64,000 bases of DNA from Phycomyces blakesleeanus NRRL 1555(-) (GCF_001638985.1 NW_017265141.1:551001-615000); one strand, 5' to 3'; shown: positions 36,059 to 48,477, counted from the stretch's first letter. The notes: generated by a model from the letters alone, not told the origin. Numbers and translations: made by a program.

Positions 36059-38131
36059 ATGACACGCGACAACCAAAGTGAACGATGGCTAGTCATTGAC
36101 CCAGATCCCCGTAAGTCTAATCTCACACGATGTACACTTCTTGTTGTCACAGTTTGCTTATTTATTTGCATGTAAATATAAATATATATTTGTTATTGTG
36201 TAGGTGTATTATCTAAGCTTTGCCTTAGTATGGGTGTCAAGGGTGTTCAAGTAGAGCAGATCCAACCGTCTAACCGAGACTTTATCCGTGAACAAAGGTA
36301 CACAAAGAATAAATAAAGATGGCCGTGTACTTTACCAAGAAAGGCTAAAAAAAAGTGTATATATTATTATCACTACACACTACATATTACAACCTCTTAC
36401 ATAAATATATTGCCATCGTTTTAATTGAAAATGCAACCACACAAATACAAATACACTTTAATTTATTTATTTTAAAAAAAAAGGCCAGTACATGGCGTAA
36501 TCCTATTACTTCATCAAGTGCCACCAGCTATTAATGGAGAAGAAACTTCAAGCAATGGCATTTACTTTTCTAATCAAGTAAGAGCTTTTATATAAATGTG
36601 CATCTCAAGTTAACTAACTTTTGCACACATGCAAATCCATTAGATTGTTCGTGAAGGATATGCAACTCATGCATTGATAAACATATTGATGAACTGTGGC
36701 GAAATGGTTGACATTGGATCTACCTTGAAAGAATTCAAGGAATTCACTCGAGAATTCACTCCAATCGTAGGTTTTAATAGCAGAACTTGGCTGAGTAAAG
36801 ATGCTACATATATATATATATACACAAGAGAAAGAGAGAGAGAGAGAGAAAGAATAGCGGAGAATATATATATATATATGAAAAAGATACAGGCACCAAC
36901 AACATTGGCTTAGGAAAAAGGGCACAGTTTATCAAGTAGTCATGTACTCAGAGAGGCGTCAAACAATATTGCAAAGTGAGTAAACTCCAATATACTTAAA
37001 GGTCACTTTACCGATATCATTGTTTGATTTTATACAATAGGCGACAGGAAAGTAGAGGTGTTTTTCATGCTATTACCTATGTTCATTATGGCGGATTTCT
37101 ATGGGAGTTGGATGGTTGCCGAAAGAGTCCTTCAAGACTAGGTAATGGGTCTAAATTTGAAGAAGTCGGCCTGAAGAAAATATTGATAAAAAAAGTCAAA
37201 TGAATCATTAGTTGCTTGTACAGAAACTACATGGTTAGGCGTAGCCCAGAATGAATTGAGACGCAAGGCAGATATGTAAGCTATACTCTTTTCTTTTCTT
37301 TTTGTCTTTTTTTACTTTAACTAGACCATCGTAACACTGGGAGAGGTAGCAGTGGTAGGAATAGAGATAAGTAGTGTTCATTTTGTTTGGCCCCATGGAC
37401 CGAAAAAAGAAGGCTCTGACGTTGTTCTGATCTTCAAGAGATTCGTATTCCAACGAACCCTCTTCTTATTTTGTGTGCCCAGGCTCTATCGACATCAAAC
37501 TCCATATTCGATGTGGGCTGTGATAGAGGATAGACGACAAGTATATCATCGGCAGTTAGTTGGCAAAGCTTACTTGAGACAGGCAGTCGAAAACGAGCTA
37601 GATAGCTTATATCCTGCTTGGCGTGTGACTTTGAACATTAATCGATGGGAAGAAGAGTACCAGTACCACATGGAGCATGTAAGTTAGCAGCCCTAGCCGT
37701 TTAGTAGGAGCTTTTGTGAAACTCTAGTCTCACAAACTATACAGAATGTAAATCAAGCTGGAAAGGAATTGGTGAGAGAGCGTGATTATTGCCGTGTATT
37801 TGAGGATCTCCCGGTAGATGAGCAAATATCAATTCAAACAAGTATCAAGACAGACGTACGGGGGTGGTCAGAAGCAGAGCTGACTGATAGGTGGATGCAA
37901 ACCCAAGATGAATCATTGAGGCTATATGAGCGACTAGGCACAGAATATCAAAAGCATAAAGAATACCGAGTAAGCAAATCTGGCCATACTTTCTCTCTTT
38001 CTAGCTTCTTATATATTCTTAATATTTAGGACGACACAGTACGGAGGAAGTACAACTATGAGCCTTTTATCGAGGCATACATCAAATGCTTAGCAAAGCA
38101 TAAACTGCTTGATTACAATCAAGCTCCATAA
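36059..38131 (+). CDS. UCH37/UCHL5-family ubiquitin C-terminal hydrolase, catalytic Cys replaced by Tyr
   Basis: Ten exons join in phase: 36059..36110, 36204..36297, 36484..36577, 36644..36766, 36914..36975, 37041..37141, 37224..37275, 37483..37678, 37745..37969 and 38030..38131 (366 residues). The C12 peptidase signature is clear: GIYFSNQ with oxyanion Gln80, DIGSTLKEFKEFT, His151 in VFHAITYVHYGG and Asp166 in LWELDGCR. The catalytic cysteine normally sits in N-x-C-A-T-x-A; here the segment is VREGYATHALINILMNC with Tyr86 (codon TAT at 36659-36661). The C-terminus RRKYNYEPFIEAYIKCLAKH matches the UCH37 tail domain that docks on the proteasome (Rpn13) or INO80. UCH37 trims ubiquitin chains; this copy should bind but not cleave. 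Every splice site and frame is intact, so it is not an obvious pseudogene. Confidence 0.9.
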
Positions 38132-38439
38132 TCATCTCACTCTGCACATCATTACACTCTACTTAATATATATACACACACACAATTGGCATCTTCATAT
38201 TGTTTTGACTTATTTTTCAGACTCTCACGCATTTGTTCTTTGGTTTAATATTTGTGAATACATCTTCCTAATCTGTTGTAAAAAGGTATAAAGTGGACCA
38301 AGCCAACAGGTATTGTACAAAGGCAATGCAAGGAAATCCACAGACCTTCCCCACCTCTAAATACACACACACACACACACACACACACAATTAAAATTAT
38401 TCGTCTATATAAACGGACAAAAGCGTGTTATTGTCTTGC

Positions 38440-39044
38440 TTAATCCCAATCAGGAATCATTGCAAAGTCGTAACCTGGGTACCGATAATAAGCGTAGTAT
38501 GCCAGATACAAGTGGTATACACCTATTATTTTAAATAAAACAAACGAAAGAAAAGAAACACAAATTCACAATTAGTTACCTAGACTATTTTACAGCAGTC
38601 TATTTTATCTTATCTTGTTTTGTTTTACAAACCTGGGATAAACATAATTGATCCTAAGACAAGGAAAGGTATACCTCTATCGAGCCACACCTACAATAAA
38701 TGACAATAGATAATTGCAATGTATAAGCCTATTTCTTTGTTTGTGACATGCAAACCTACATCGGATACAATGTAACCAAGTTTGATTAACACACCCAATA
38801 CAATCAGTAAAGATCCCAATGAGAACAAAAGTGTGGCAAGTCCAATGGCACTCCAAGGAACTTTTTTTTTTTTTAGTTTTTTGTCATTAGCACAATGATG
38901 TAGACATTTCCAACAGATTTATTACTATAAATACAACTTGCTTGGTATTTCGGGCGACTCAAATTGCTCGGGTGTAAACCCACTGTCTTGCTGCAGAGCA
39001 TGTCTCTGGTGTCTTTTGGATCGTTTCTTCAGTGGATTGCGCAT
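38440..39044 (-). CDS. TMEM230-like small membrane protein (DUF872)
   Basis: Minus-strand exons: 38440..38522, 38633..38690 and 38760..38860, plus a first exon within 38938..39044 (start MRNPLKKRSKRHQRH). The three downstream exons join in phase and encode PWSAIGLATLLFSLGSLLIV (helix 1), then DRGIPFLVLGSIMFIPG (helix 2), then YHLYLAYYAYYRYPGY and IPDWD. This order and the closing I-P-D-(F/W)-D are characteristic of TMEM230, a two-helix protein of secretory and endosomal vesicles. The junction of exon 1 to exon 2 is unresolved: the acceptor lies after an A13 run, and the donor near 38937 does not keep phase. A donor at ACA/GTGGGT (near 38983) does, and would give DIPW. Divergent from ALG6 with a 282-bp gap. 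Confidence 0.78.
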
Positions 39045-39326
39045 CTTTGAATAGGCTCAATAAGGAATTTGATCTCTTTAAATGCTAATGGGCTTAAAGA
39101 ATAAACGAGAATGGAGTTGGGAATTTAGGAATAAAATGGAGAAAAAGTTTGTGGCTCCGCCTTTGGGTAGTTTGTGTTCAGTAGTAATTGTTTTATTCTT
39201 TTTATAGGTTCTTGTCGACTTTTTTTTTATTATTCTGATTTACAATCTTGTGCACAACATCCACCTAGCAAAAAAAGGGAACAATAGAAATACGAAAAGA
39301 AAAAAAAAAGAAGAGAATCTACTGCA
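39045..39326. promoter_or_regulatory. Divergent promoter region (TMEM230 / ALG6)
   Basis: Only 282 bases separate the two start codons on opposite strands, so both promoters must lie here or overlap the 5' exons. The sequence is T/A-rich with a T9 tract near 39220 and an A10 tract near 39300. No specific factor site is recognised. Confidence 0.4.
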
Positions 39327-41456
39327 ATGGAAGGGCTTTGGATGACCAACCCCGTAAAACAAGGGCTACGCCATTTGGTACGCCATGAGACTTTATGGAC
39401 TGCTCCTTTAGTGTACCTATTGTTTGGATCGTTAGTGAGATGGGCAGTTGCGCTTCATCCTTATTCGGGTAAGGATAATCTGGAATGAGTATATGTATAT
39501 ATATATATATGCATTTGGAATGGGAATCATAAAAAAATCGAGTTATGCACATATAAAAATGTACATTTTATAAGGCGTCTTGTAAATCTTTATTTATTGA
39601 GTGGAGTACATAGGTCAAAACACACCTCCGCAATATGGAGATTATGAGGCCCAAAGACACTGGATGGAGTTGACAATCAACCTTCCAACGAAAGATTGGT
39701 ATACTCATGACCTCACCTGGTGGGGACTAGATTATCCACCTCTTACAGCCTTCCACAGCAGGTTGTGTGGTAGCATGTAAGGTTTTCTTTATAGAATTGA
39801 TCATGAAAGTACCAACATCAGCAAAAGTATCAGAAATCAAACAAAATAAAAAAAACTGAATATTTCAATTGGCTCCACAAAGAGGATCTATGATAGATTC
39901 TTCTTGGTTTGAACTGTACAGTTCACGTGGATTAGAATCAATGGGCAGTAAGCTGTTTATGCGCTCTGCTGTATTTGTGTCAGAAATGATCATCTACATC
40001 CCAGCTGTTTTGGTATTCTGTCAGGTCCAATATGGATCCAAAGACATCTTTCAAAAGGTACACTAAAAAAAAGAAAACCCAAAGAAAAGAAAAGCATCTT
40101 AATACAGCAATTAATCTGCTTCTTGCTAATACGTACTACAGCACATTGGAGCTATATTGATCATTATGCAACCTGCTTTGCTATTGATTGATCATGGTCA
40201 CTTTCAATTCAACAGTGTGATGCTTGGCCTAACTCTGTGGGCCATAAACGCTTTCCTGACTGGATATTATGTATGGGGTGCCATATTCTTTTGCTTATCC
40301 CTGGGATTTAAGCAGATGGCCTTGTATTATTCACCTGCTGTATTTGCCTATCTCTTAGCACAATGCTTCAAAAACAAACAAGGGTAAACGAGAAGAAAAC
40401 AAAAGAAGTTTCTATGAGAGCAAACCCGATTAATATTATATTACATTATATTGCATTGCATTGCATTGTATTCTATTTTATTGTATAGATTGATATTGTT
40501 TTGTAAGCTTGGCATTACTGTATTAGTGACATTTGGAATTTTATTCTCTCCTTGGCTTGGATCTCTCGACAGTATCTTGCAGGTTATCCATCGTGTATTT
40601 CCTGTAGCACGAGGTTTATTTGAAGACAAGGTGGCTAGTGTCTGGTGTACATTGAATATTTTTATTAAGATCCGTCAACTGCTCAGCCTTGAAGCGGCAG
40701 TGAAAATGAGGTAAGAAATTAGGAATAAAAATCCATTTACATTCAGATTCGCAAAATACACTTATCCATATATCTATATTTGTGTACAGTTTAGTAGCCA
40801 CATTATTGGCAGTTGTACCTGTCAGTATTCAGCTCTATCTTCGTCCTTCTCCGTACAGATTCTTGTATGCGTTGGTGAATTCTTCTCTTGCATTCTTTTT
40901 GCTGTCATTCCAGGTTCATGAAAAGTCAATCTTGTTACCCGCTTTACCTGTTACTTTGCTTGTCTTGGAAGATCCAGTAGCCGTTCGTCTCTTTATAAAC
41001 ACGGCAATGTTTAGGTAAATAAACACATCGTTTGATAAAGGTTATGCAATCTAACAAATGTATATATGTACATGTATTGTAGTATGTTTCCTCTTTTGAA
41101 GCGAGAGGGACTTGAGATACCTTATGTTGCAACTACTCTTCTGTGGAACTATCTCTTGGGTGACTACCCCAAGTCCACGTTATCTACTCTTCGCAACACA
41201 ATTAATGTAAGAATATATATAAAAAAGAATTAGGAGCCATTTTATTTATTATTATTATTTTTAGGTTGTTTATGCAGGGTTCATCGGATGGCATTTTATA
41301 GATTTAACTGTCGCTCCTCCCGAGAAGCTACCTGATTTATTTGTGGTTCTTAATGCAGCCATGAGCTGTGGATTGTTCTGTATTCTGTTTGGATACTTCC
41401 TGTACCGCCAATGGACCTGTTCAACTACTACACTATCAACTATCAAGTCTCATTAA
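39327..41456 (+). CDS. ALG6: Dolichyl-P-Glc:Man9GlcNAc2-PP-dolichol alpha-1,3-glucosyltransferase (ALG6)
   Basis: Eight exons join in phase: 39327..39468, 39614..39776, 39883..40057, 40142..40383, 40489..40710, 40790..41014, 41083..41206 and 41265..41456 (494 residues). The first luminal loop has [34 protein letters not shown] and [14 protein letters not shown], all typical of ALG6/ALG8. [14 protein letters not shown] and [19 protein letters not shown] follow. The many hydrophobic helices fit an ER GT-C glycosyltransferase. The [13 protein letters not shown] block and the two-acidic loop favour ALG6, which adds the first glucose to the lipid-linked oligosaccharide for N-glycosylation, over ALG8. 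The end lies 224 bases before the next start codon on the same strand. Confidence 0.92.
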
Positions 41457-41572
41457 GCGACCAAAAACTATCATATCCTTATTTTCTATCTCTTTTACAC
41501 ATTAACATTCGTATTTTTAGAATACCGCTTCCTTAACACATATATTTTATTGTTATTGTTGTTGTTCTTTCG

Positions 41573-41574
<2 letters not shown>

Positions 41575-41606
<32 letters not shown>

Positions 41607-41675
41607 AATACCCCACCTTACTTTTCTTCTCTCTTCTCTTTTCTTTTCTTTTCTTTTCTTTTTACGCATTTACAT
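41575..41675 (+). promoter_or_regulatory. CT-rich promoter tract before the KAS gene
   Basis: A (CT)n run of about 12 units followed by TTCTT/TTTTC repeats ends immediately before the ATG at 41681. It mirrors the tract ahead of the UCH37-like gene. The promoter role is inferred from position. Confidence 0.35.
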
Positions 41676-41680
41676 TCAAC

Positions 41681-43733
41681 ATGACTTCTCGTCGTGTTGT
41701 AGTTACTGGTCTTGGTTTAGTAACTCCTTTGGGTGTTGGTGTAAATCATGCCTGGCAAAACTTGTTGAAAAGTCAATGTGGAATTGTCTCATTGTCAAAT
41801 ACTCCTGGTTTTGAGTCATTACCAGTACGCATTGGGGCATGTGTCCCGCAGGGACCAAAAGAGCAAGGTCAATTCACAGCTAGTGAATGGTTAGACAAGG
41901 GTGTAAGCACATGTATACCAGTATACACACTCATATTCACATTTATATTTCTTTATTGAAAAAGAAAGAAAGAAAGAAATTTTATTAGCTTGCTATGGAT
42001 AAAAAGGATAATATGGACACATAAATAGAAACAATGCTTATATATATATATGTACACGCATTTGTGTATCTGTAATAATTTTAATAAGAGAAGCATACTA
42101 CTTTATTTTGATTTGTTTTGTATACATAATATATATATATATATATATATATTTATTTATGAGAAGCCAATGTAATGTGATTCTGTGTAGGATGACCGTG
42201 TAATGGCCAAGTTCACTCAGTTTGCAATCGCAGCTGCTCGTCAAGCATTGGAAGATGCAGAGTGGAAACCAAACGACGAATCTGAGAAAGAACGAACTGT
42301 GAGAGTCATATTGTTTTTTTTTTTTATTATTATTTCTATTATGAAATGTAAAATTGTAAATTAGATATTTGGCAGAAAAAGAACAAAAGACATGAGATTA
42401 AGGATTTGAAATTTGATGTACAGGGTGTTTGCATTGGATCCGGTATGGGAAGTCTGGAAGATATTGTAGCTACTTCTGCTGCCTATGCCGCATCTGTAAG
42501 TGGATAGAATACCTACATAATTAAGGATTATTATGATTTGTACTCATCAATCAAACAATTATATAAAAACTACTATTATAACAACAACAAAGGGCCACAG
42601 AAAGGTGTCTCCAATGTTTGTGCCTCGTATATTGATCAACATGGCAGCTGGCCATCTTACTATGAAATACGGATTCCAAGTAAATAGCTACTATATCCAT
42701 ATATTAAGGAAGCTGCTTTCATTTTACTAAAAAACAAAAATATTAACTGAGGTAGGGACCTAATCATGCTGTGTCTACTGCCTGCACAACAGGCGCTCAT
42801 TCTATCGGAGATGCTATGCGCTTTATTCAATTTGATGATGCGGATGTCATGGTTGCAGGTGGTGCAGAAGCATCGATTCATCCCTTGGCTATCGCTGGAT
42901 TTGCAAGGTAAACCAACGATGTTTTCTTTTAGCCAGACAAGATGTTTTGACACAGACATAAAGAGCAAAGTCTCTAGCTTCAGGCTTTGAAGAAAACCCA
43001 ACAGAATCTTCGAGACCCTTTGATTCGGATCGTGCTGGATTTGTTATGGGGGAAGGTGCGGGCGTGGTCGTCTTGGAAGAGCTGGAGCATGCAAAGAAAC
43101 GTGGTGCACGGATCTATTGTGAATTACGAGGCTATGGTCTCTCAGGAGATGCCCACCATATGACAGCCCCGCCATCTGATGGAAGAGGTGCAGAAAAATC
43201 CATGAAAAGAGCATTGGCCAGAGCAAATCTGTCACCAGCTGATATTGATTATGTTAATGCACATGCCACTAGTACTGCTGTTGGTAAAGTCGACTATATA
43301 TACATCTTGATGGCTGTGTGAGATATTTATGCTTTACGAATTTTATTGTAGGTGATGCTGCAGAAAACAACGCTATTAAGCGGGTATTTGAGGGTCAATG
43401 GGATAATGTCGCCATATCTTCTACAAAGGGCGCCACAGGTCATTTATTAGGTGCTGCTGGTTCTGTCGAAGCCATTTTCACAATCCTCTCAATATACAAG
43501 GTGAGTGTTGACTACAATTGTATTATAGTATGTTCACCACATTTTACTTTAAACAGAACATTCTCCCTCCCACTCTGAACCTTCATACACCAGGCGGACC
43601 AGACAACAAAGACTTTAATCTCAACTATGTACCTCTGGTTCCTCAAGAAGGCAAACCCATCAGAGCTGCATTGACAAACAGTTTCGGGTTTGGTGGAACA
43701 AATGCAACATTGTGTTTTTCAAAGGTCGAATAA
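41681..43733 (+). CDS. CEM1: Beta-ketoacyl-[acyl-carrier-protein] synthase, mitochondrial type II (CEM1-like)
   Basis: Eight exons join in phase: 41681..41902, 42191..42298, 42424..42495, 42593..42679, 42756..42907, 42964..43283, 43352..43500 and 43557..43733 (428 residues, the FabF/OXSM length). The start is [13 protein letters not shown]. The catalytic set is complete: Cys173 in STACTTGAH, His314 in NAHATST, Lys346 and His351 in [48 protein letters not shown] and the terminal [10 protein letters not shown] are also standard. The single-domain form belongs to mitochondrial fatty acid synthesis, which supplies octanoyl chains for lipoate; cytosolic fungal FAS is a giant fusion. A targeting presequence is not obvious. 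It is convergent with NIPSNAP, 158 bases apart. Confidence 0.94.
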
Positions 43734-43891
43734 ATAAATGACATAAATTGGGTTTACTATTTATTATTATTATTACTAGTATGATCACTTTTCTTTTTTG
43801 TTACTGCCGCCTATCGTAATGGGCTAAATGGCAAAGGTTTCAAGATATACGAAGTCATATTGTCCACCAAACGTACTATGATAACACGGTA

Positions 43892-45264
43892 TTAAGCTCT
43901 ACCATCACAACCATTTTTGAAACAGTTCTTTATATTACCTGTATTATACACTGTCTGTGGCCATTCATCAAGACTCCAAGCAGATTCACGACTTGTTTTT
44001 CGTGTTTGTAAATCACTAATGAATATATAATAAATACTTTCAGTCCAGAAACACAACCCACGCCAACAGATAATAATAATAATAATAATAATAATAGTAA
44101 CAGCAGTGACATACGGATAACTCCACATGTGATAGACTGTGTTGAGCGAACCAAGTTGAGTAAACCAAGCACCCACAGGCTCACAAAATTGTCGTCGACA
44201 TTCTAGTCCTTTGCGCCTAATAGAAATATGGGCACAGTTACTATTGTATTATGCATATCAACAACGATAAGCAAACTGACTCACCAATACATTTCCCACT
44301 CCAAAAGACTTCCAGGCTACAATAAGAACCAAAACAAAAACAAAAACAATGCTTTAGTCTGATCTCTAACCTTCTTGTGTAATTTACCTTTAGGCTATAA
44401 CGCCGAAGCTCAAATAGGCCATTACTGATCTTTGGGGGAGACGTTTTCCAGAAAGAAAACTCAAGCATCATATTGTTCTCTCGGGAACTTAACAAGGGAC
44501 CGAGTTCTTTCAAGAATCTGATGTGATTCTGTGGCCAGGATAAGACAATTTGGTTACCCTTTCTCTCTTTCAAAAAGCAAGATAATAAATAGTCAAAGGC
44601 TGAAACTTACAGGATCTTTAGCCAGTCTTTCCATAGTTTGCAGATGACCAGGATATCCCTTGTATTCCCACACATGTACTGATTTTTACCAATTGACGCG
44701 ACACATTACACAAATCGATGTTATTATTATTTTCTTTTAGCTTCCAAGCTAAAGAGTCTTACCAAATGTGTCTTGCTCTCCTATATCTATCATCCAGCTC
44801 CCACAAAGATGGACATCGTTAAGCGGATCGTTTGCAATGTAAGGAAGGTGACTCGTCCTAATGTTAGAGTTAATATAAAGAAAATGTAGAGGAGTCCAAC
44901 TATTTACATCAACTCAATATAGGCGTCAACCTTGTCTGGCTTTACTTTGTGCTCTATTGATCCACAGACTGGGTGAGTTTGTGATTTAGTCGCGTAAGGT
45001 ATCTTTAAGTATACTTTGTAATTCGTGAACATATTTTCCTCTGGCCAACATCTTTGAGTGAGTCTGGCGCTCCTCTTCTTTAACCTTCTTTGATCCATAG
45101 AGTACAGCTTCAATCAATTCTTTTCTGCGTCCTTTCTGAGTGGGTTCCTCAGGTTCAAATGATATTGATTTTTTTGTGCGCTGAAGATTTAGTACAAAAG
45201 CGGTGCCAAATATGCGCCTACAGGACTGTGAAAAGGGGAGAAATTGACGAGAAAGTAAAGCCAT
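43892..45264 (-). CDS. NIPSNAP-family mitochondrial protein
   Basis: Eight minus-strand exons join in phase: 45015..45264, 44908..44953, 44763..44857, 44611..44678, 44388..44564, 44285..44316, 44115..44216 and 43892..44015 (297 residues). The N-terminus is basic and hydrophobic (MALLSRQFLPFSQSCRRIF), likely a mitochondrial presequence. Two ferredoxin-like repeats follow. The first has KMLARGKYVHELQ, HLCGSWMIDIGEQDTFVHVW and YKGYPGHL. The second has NNMMLEFSFWKTSPP, NGLFELRRYSLKPGSLLEW, VGAWFTQLGSLNTVYHMWSY and RESAWSLDEWPQTVY. These are the signature blocks of NIPSNAP1-3, mitochondrial proteins linked to mitophagy signalling. The extreme C-terminus after residue 282 (GNIKNCFK...) does not look like the family, so the last splice or stop may differ from this model. 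Confidence 0.88.
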
Positions 45265-45483
45265 TTAAGAAGAGAAAGAAGACGTGTTGTTGTGAACTCG
45301 ATTAAAAGACAAATAAAATAGAATTTGTAATCTGTGTATTTATTTATATAATATATATGTATATGTATTTGTGTGTATCTATTCTAAAATGAAATCCACA
45401 TGACAAGTACATAGGGAAGACCTGTAAGGGACTGTCTTTTTTATTGGCTCATTCATACTCTCCCCTCCATTTCTTGTTTTTTT

Positions 45484-45988
45484 TTATGCTTGAGTCCACT
45501 TGAACTTGAGTCCACCTCTAATCTCCACAGGTTTTCCATCAGCCATAGTACGACCCTTGAGAACCTGAACGCCCCAAGCACGGCCATGTGCTAATCCCTA
45601 ATAAACCCCATACATTTCAGCATCAAATCTATACATATACACATGTACAAACTAAAAAAAAAAGAAAAAAAAAGTTGCACCATTTTGGATCATAATTACT
45701 TACAGGCTTTAAGTGAACCTTTGTAACCTCATAATAACTGTCGTTTAATGTGGGGTTGTTGAGAAACTTGTTTGGTACCTGAAATTATCAACCAAATAAG
45801 AAAATAATAATAATAATGACAATTCATAAATGCTTGAATGTTACAAGTACGTCTCAAAAACTCACCACTCGGCTACCAACGCCATAATTAGGGAGAACGC
45901 TCAAGGTCTCATAGAGATTGTGTCCTCCTTTGGAAAAGACGGAGGGTTTTGGGGTGATTGTTGACAAAACTTGACGAGCGACATTCAT
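45484..45988 (-). CDS. Mitochondrial small-subunit ribosomal protein, mS34-like
   Basis: Three minus-strand exons, all in phase 0: 45866..45988, 45704..45778 and 45484..45597 (103 residues). Visible blocks are NLYETLSVLPNYGVGSRV, SYYEVTKVHLKPGLAHGRAW, GVQVLKGRT and EIRGGLKFKW. This order (L-x-x-L-P-x-x-G-V-G, then Y-W/Y-x-V-x-K-V, then H-G-R-A-W-G-x-x-x-x-K-G-x-T, then E-I-R-G) resembles MRPS34 of animals and plants. It is shorter than human mS34. Identification is from pattern memory and moderately sure. It lies 220 bases upstream of NIPSNAP on the same strand. Confidence 0.65.
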
Positions 45989-46199
45989 GGTTTAAATAGG
46001 AACAAAATAACTCTATTTTATTATTTATTTATTTATTGTTGTTGTTGTTTTTTTGAGTTGCGTGTGTATAGAATATTTAAACTTGAGATCGAGACAAATT
46101 ATGATTTTTTTAGACCAATAAGAATGCGGTTTTAGACGAAAATAAAAAATAAAATTGAGACAAATCCACTTCCCTAGTTTTTACAAATAAAGATCATTT

Positions 46200-47640
46200 T
46201 GTAGAATATTTTGCACCTCTATAAATCTATCCAATGCTTCTCGAACTCCAACCTCCAGCAGTACAGATACCGATGGTCTGCCTTGCAAGATCCTTTGTCT
46301 GATTCTGCCTCATCCTGTCTGTGGCGATCCTGACTCTCTGATTAACTGGAGTCCTATCGCTTTAATCAACACCTATGCCAAAAACTTTACTCATTTGTTG
46401 AATGTATACATGATTCCCACTGTCACATTTTTTGGAACCTTATACCAGAAAGAGCTTTTAAGGATCGTTTCATAACAGACGACGATACTATCCAGGCTAG
46501 TCATGGCACAAACAGCAAAATAACACTCAACTGGTGTTGAACTACTCATAAACCCCAACTTTGATATATCATCGTTTCTTCTCCACTTAATTGTAAATCA
46601 AAGTGAATGGTCTCCTCTCGCGTTCTCTACCTCAAACTCGAGTATTTCACAAAGGCATTATCCCTTTTCCGTTTTTTTATTTTCAAGCTGGAATGAAAGC
46701 CATTACTACGGCCATTATTTCATAGCATTTTGGCTTTTCTTCCCCGTTGGTCTTACCCTTTTGCCACTGATTAAACTCCTTGAATATGCCGATGATTTGC
46801 TTGTTTTTATTTCCGACCCTGGTCAGTTGTCTTGTCCCCACACTCACCTCATCATGTATCCCGCAGCTTCCCATGTCCGAATATTTCTTCACAAACACAC
46901 ACGCTTTTTTCTCTTTACTTCCGGGCTCGCCCTTGCCATACTGGTCTACTCACTTATAAACACACACAATCACTGGCTTGTCATAACTGTAACCCCTCGT
47001 CTTTTTTACAAGCATTTACTTCTACTTCAATCCCCAAAACACGATTAGCTGGATATGATTTTTTGAGATTGATCCCCCGTTGGCTTGACTCATGTTTTAT
47101 CCGCTTTGGTCCTCAACCGACCATGGTCATGATTATCCACACGATCTTACCAGTTAAGCCTGCTCTCATCAACATATCCATGCTCTTCAAACACACCCTC
47201 TTCTTAGCCCACAGGACCCATAACGTTTGATTTTGAGGCTTATACTACAAGATCTCTTGTTCTACACTTATACACTGCATCATGTTTCCAACTGTGTATC
47301 CACACCTCTGCAATATTTTCCATCGATCTATCGAGTTACAAGCGCACTTATTCTTTGGATGTACTCTGAGATCGGTAATCTGGATCGGAATTTGGTCAGA
47401 ATTCTTTGTCGATGTTCCTCGACCTTTCTCACTTTGCACTTTACACTGTCTTCCATCAGACACTAGACCCTAATATCCCTACTTCTTCAGTCTTTGGGTT
47501 AATCATTGTTCTCATTTGGGATTTACCACCGAGATTTCCACTTTTTCTCTATTCCTTTACAACCACCTTCCGCTCTCAGTACTGCCCATAAATCCGTTTC
47601 TCGCCTCTGCTCTGAGCTTTCTCTAGATTCTATGAACTCG
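46200..47640 (+). pseudogene. Old decayed LINE reverse-transcriptase relic
   Basis: Scattered frames match the intact LINE at 55.6-59.1 kb in the same order: near 46290 DGLPCKILCLIL, near 46340 NWSPIALINTYAKNFTHLLN, near 46770 IKLLEYADDLLVF (the YADD catalytic box), then HTHLIMYPAASHVRI, and near 47590 AHKSVSRLCSELSLDS. Frames shift repeatedly and stops are frequent. Coding strand is plus, opposite to the intact copy. Both ends are blurred; no target duplication was found. It marks where the gene-dense block gives way to transposon-rich DNA. Confidence 0.75.
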
Positions 47641-48445
47641 TCTTTTGCATAACAACGCCATATTACCAATAACACACACAAATACAAAAATGCAAGAAAC
47701 TCGCCAAAAAAAATACATTATATAACAAACATAACTATCAAAAAAAATAGTGTAACTTCTCTTAATTTACCACTTCAGAGACTTTGCCTAAATAAATCTA
47801 AGCTTGCAACAAGTTTTGTAAAAGCAAAATATATAAAGCTAAATAATTTTGGATGAAAAAAATAAGCTAAAGACAACGATGTATATTAAATACAATTGTT
47901 GCTTGGTTGCGCAAAGTTCTTTAGGACGACTATGGGTACTGATAGTATCATTTGTAATTTAAAAACATTCTTTAAGGGATCGACATTCTGTTTCAATATC
48001 ATTCCGCAACTTTTGCAAGCGATAACACTCTTTGAACCGATTTAACTTTCAGTAAAAGCCATCTCGTTGCGCGAATGCCAAGTCTGTATTTATAAAATCA
48101 TTAGATTCAATCATAAAATAAAATTAGTTTAACTTCTAGTACTTTGGACATCCAATATTTATCAACAGGAACGAGTAACATATCGCCAGACATCTGTCTA
48201 TATTTGAACTATTACCAAAGTACAGCTGTAAGACCGACTAGTAAACTGTGAATCTCGGTGAACACTTTCCCAAACATTTAAATTCCAAATGACATGTTGG
48301 GTAGCTTGTCCATATCATGAAACACGTTTGATGGCTTCCAATATTTGTTACCTCCTAAAAATAAAGACCAATTGGGTATGGCAATCAAACTAATTATATC
48401 TTCTTTAACTGTGTGCTCTTTGTTTTCATTTTCCTGTAATTTATT

Positions 48446-48477
<32 letters not shown>

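Noticed and set aside
39614..39761. Alternative donor at CAGCAG/GTTGTG for ALG6 exon 2
   Set aside because: The GTAAGG donor at 39777 keeps phase and adds the conserved RLCGS segment, so the shorter exon was dropped.
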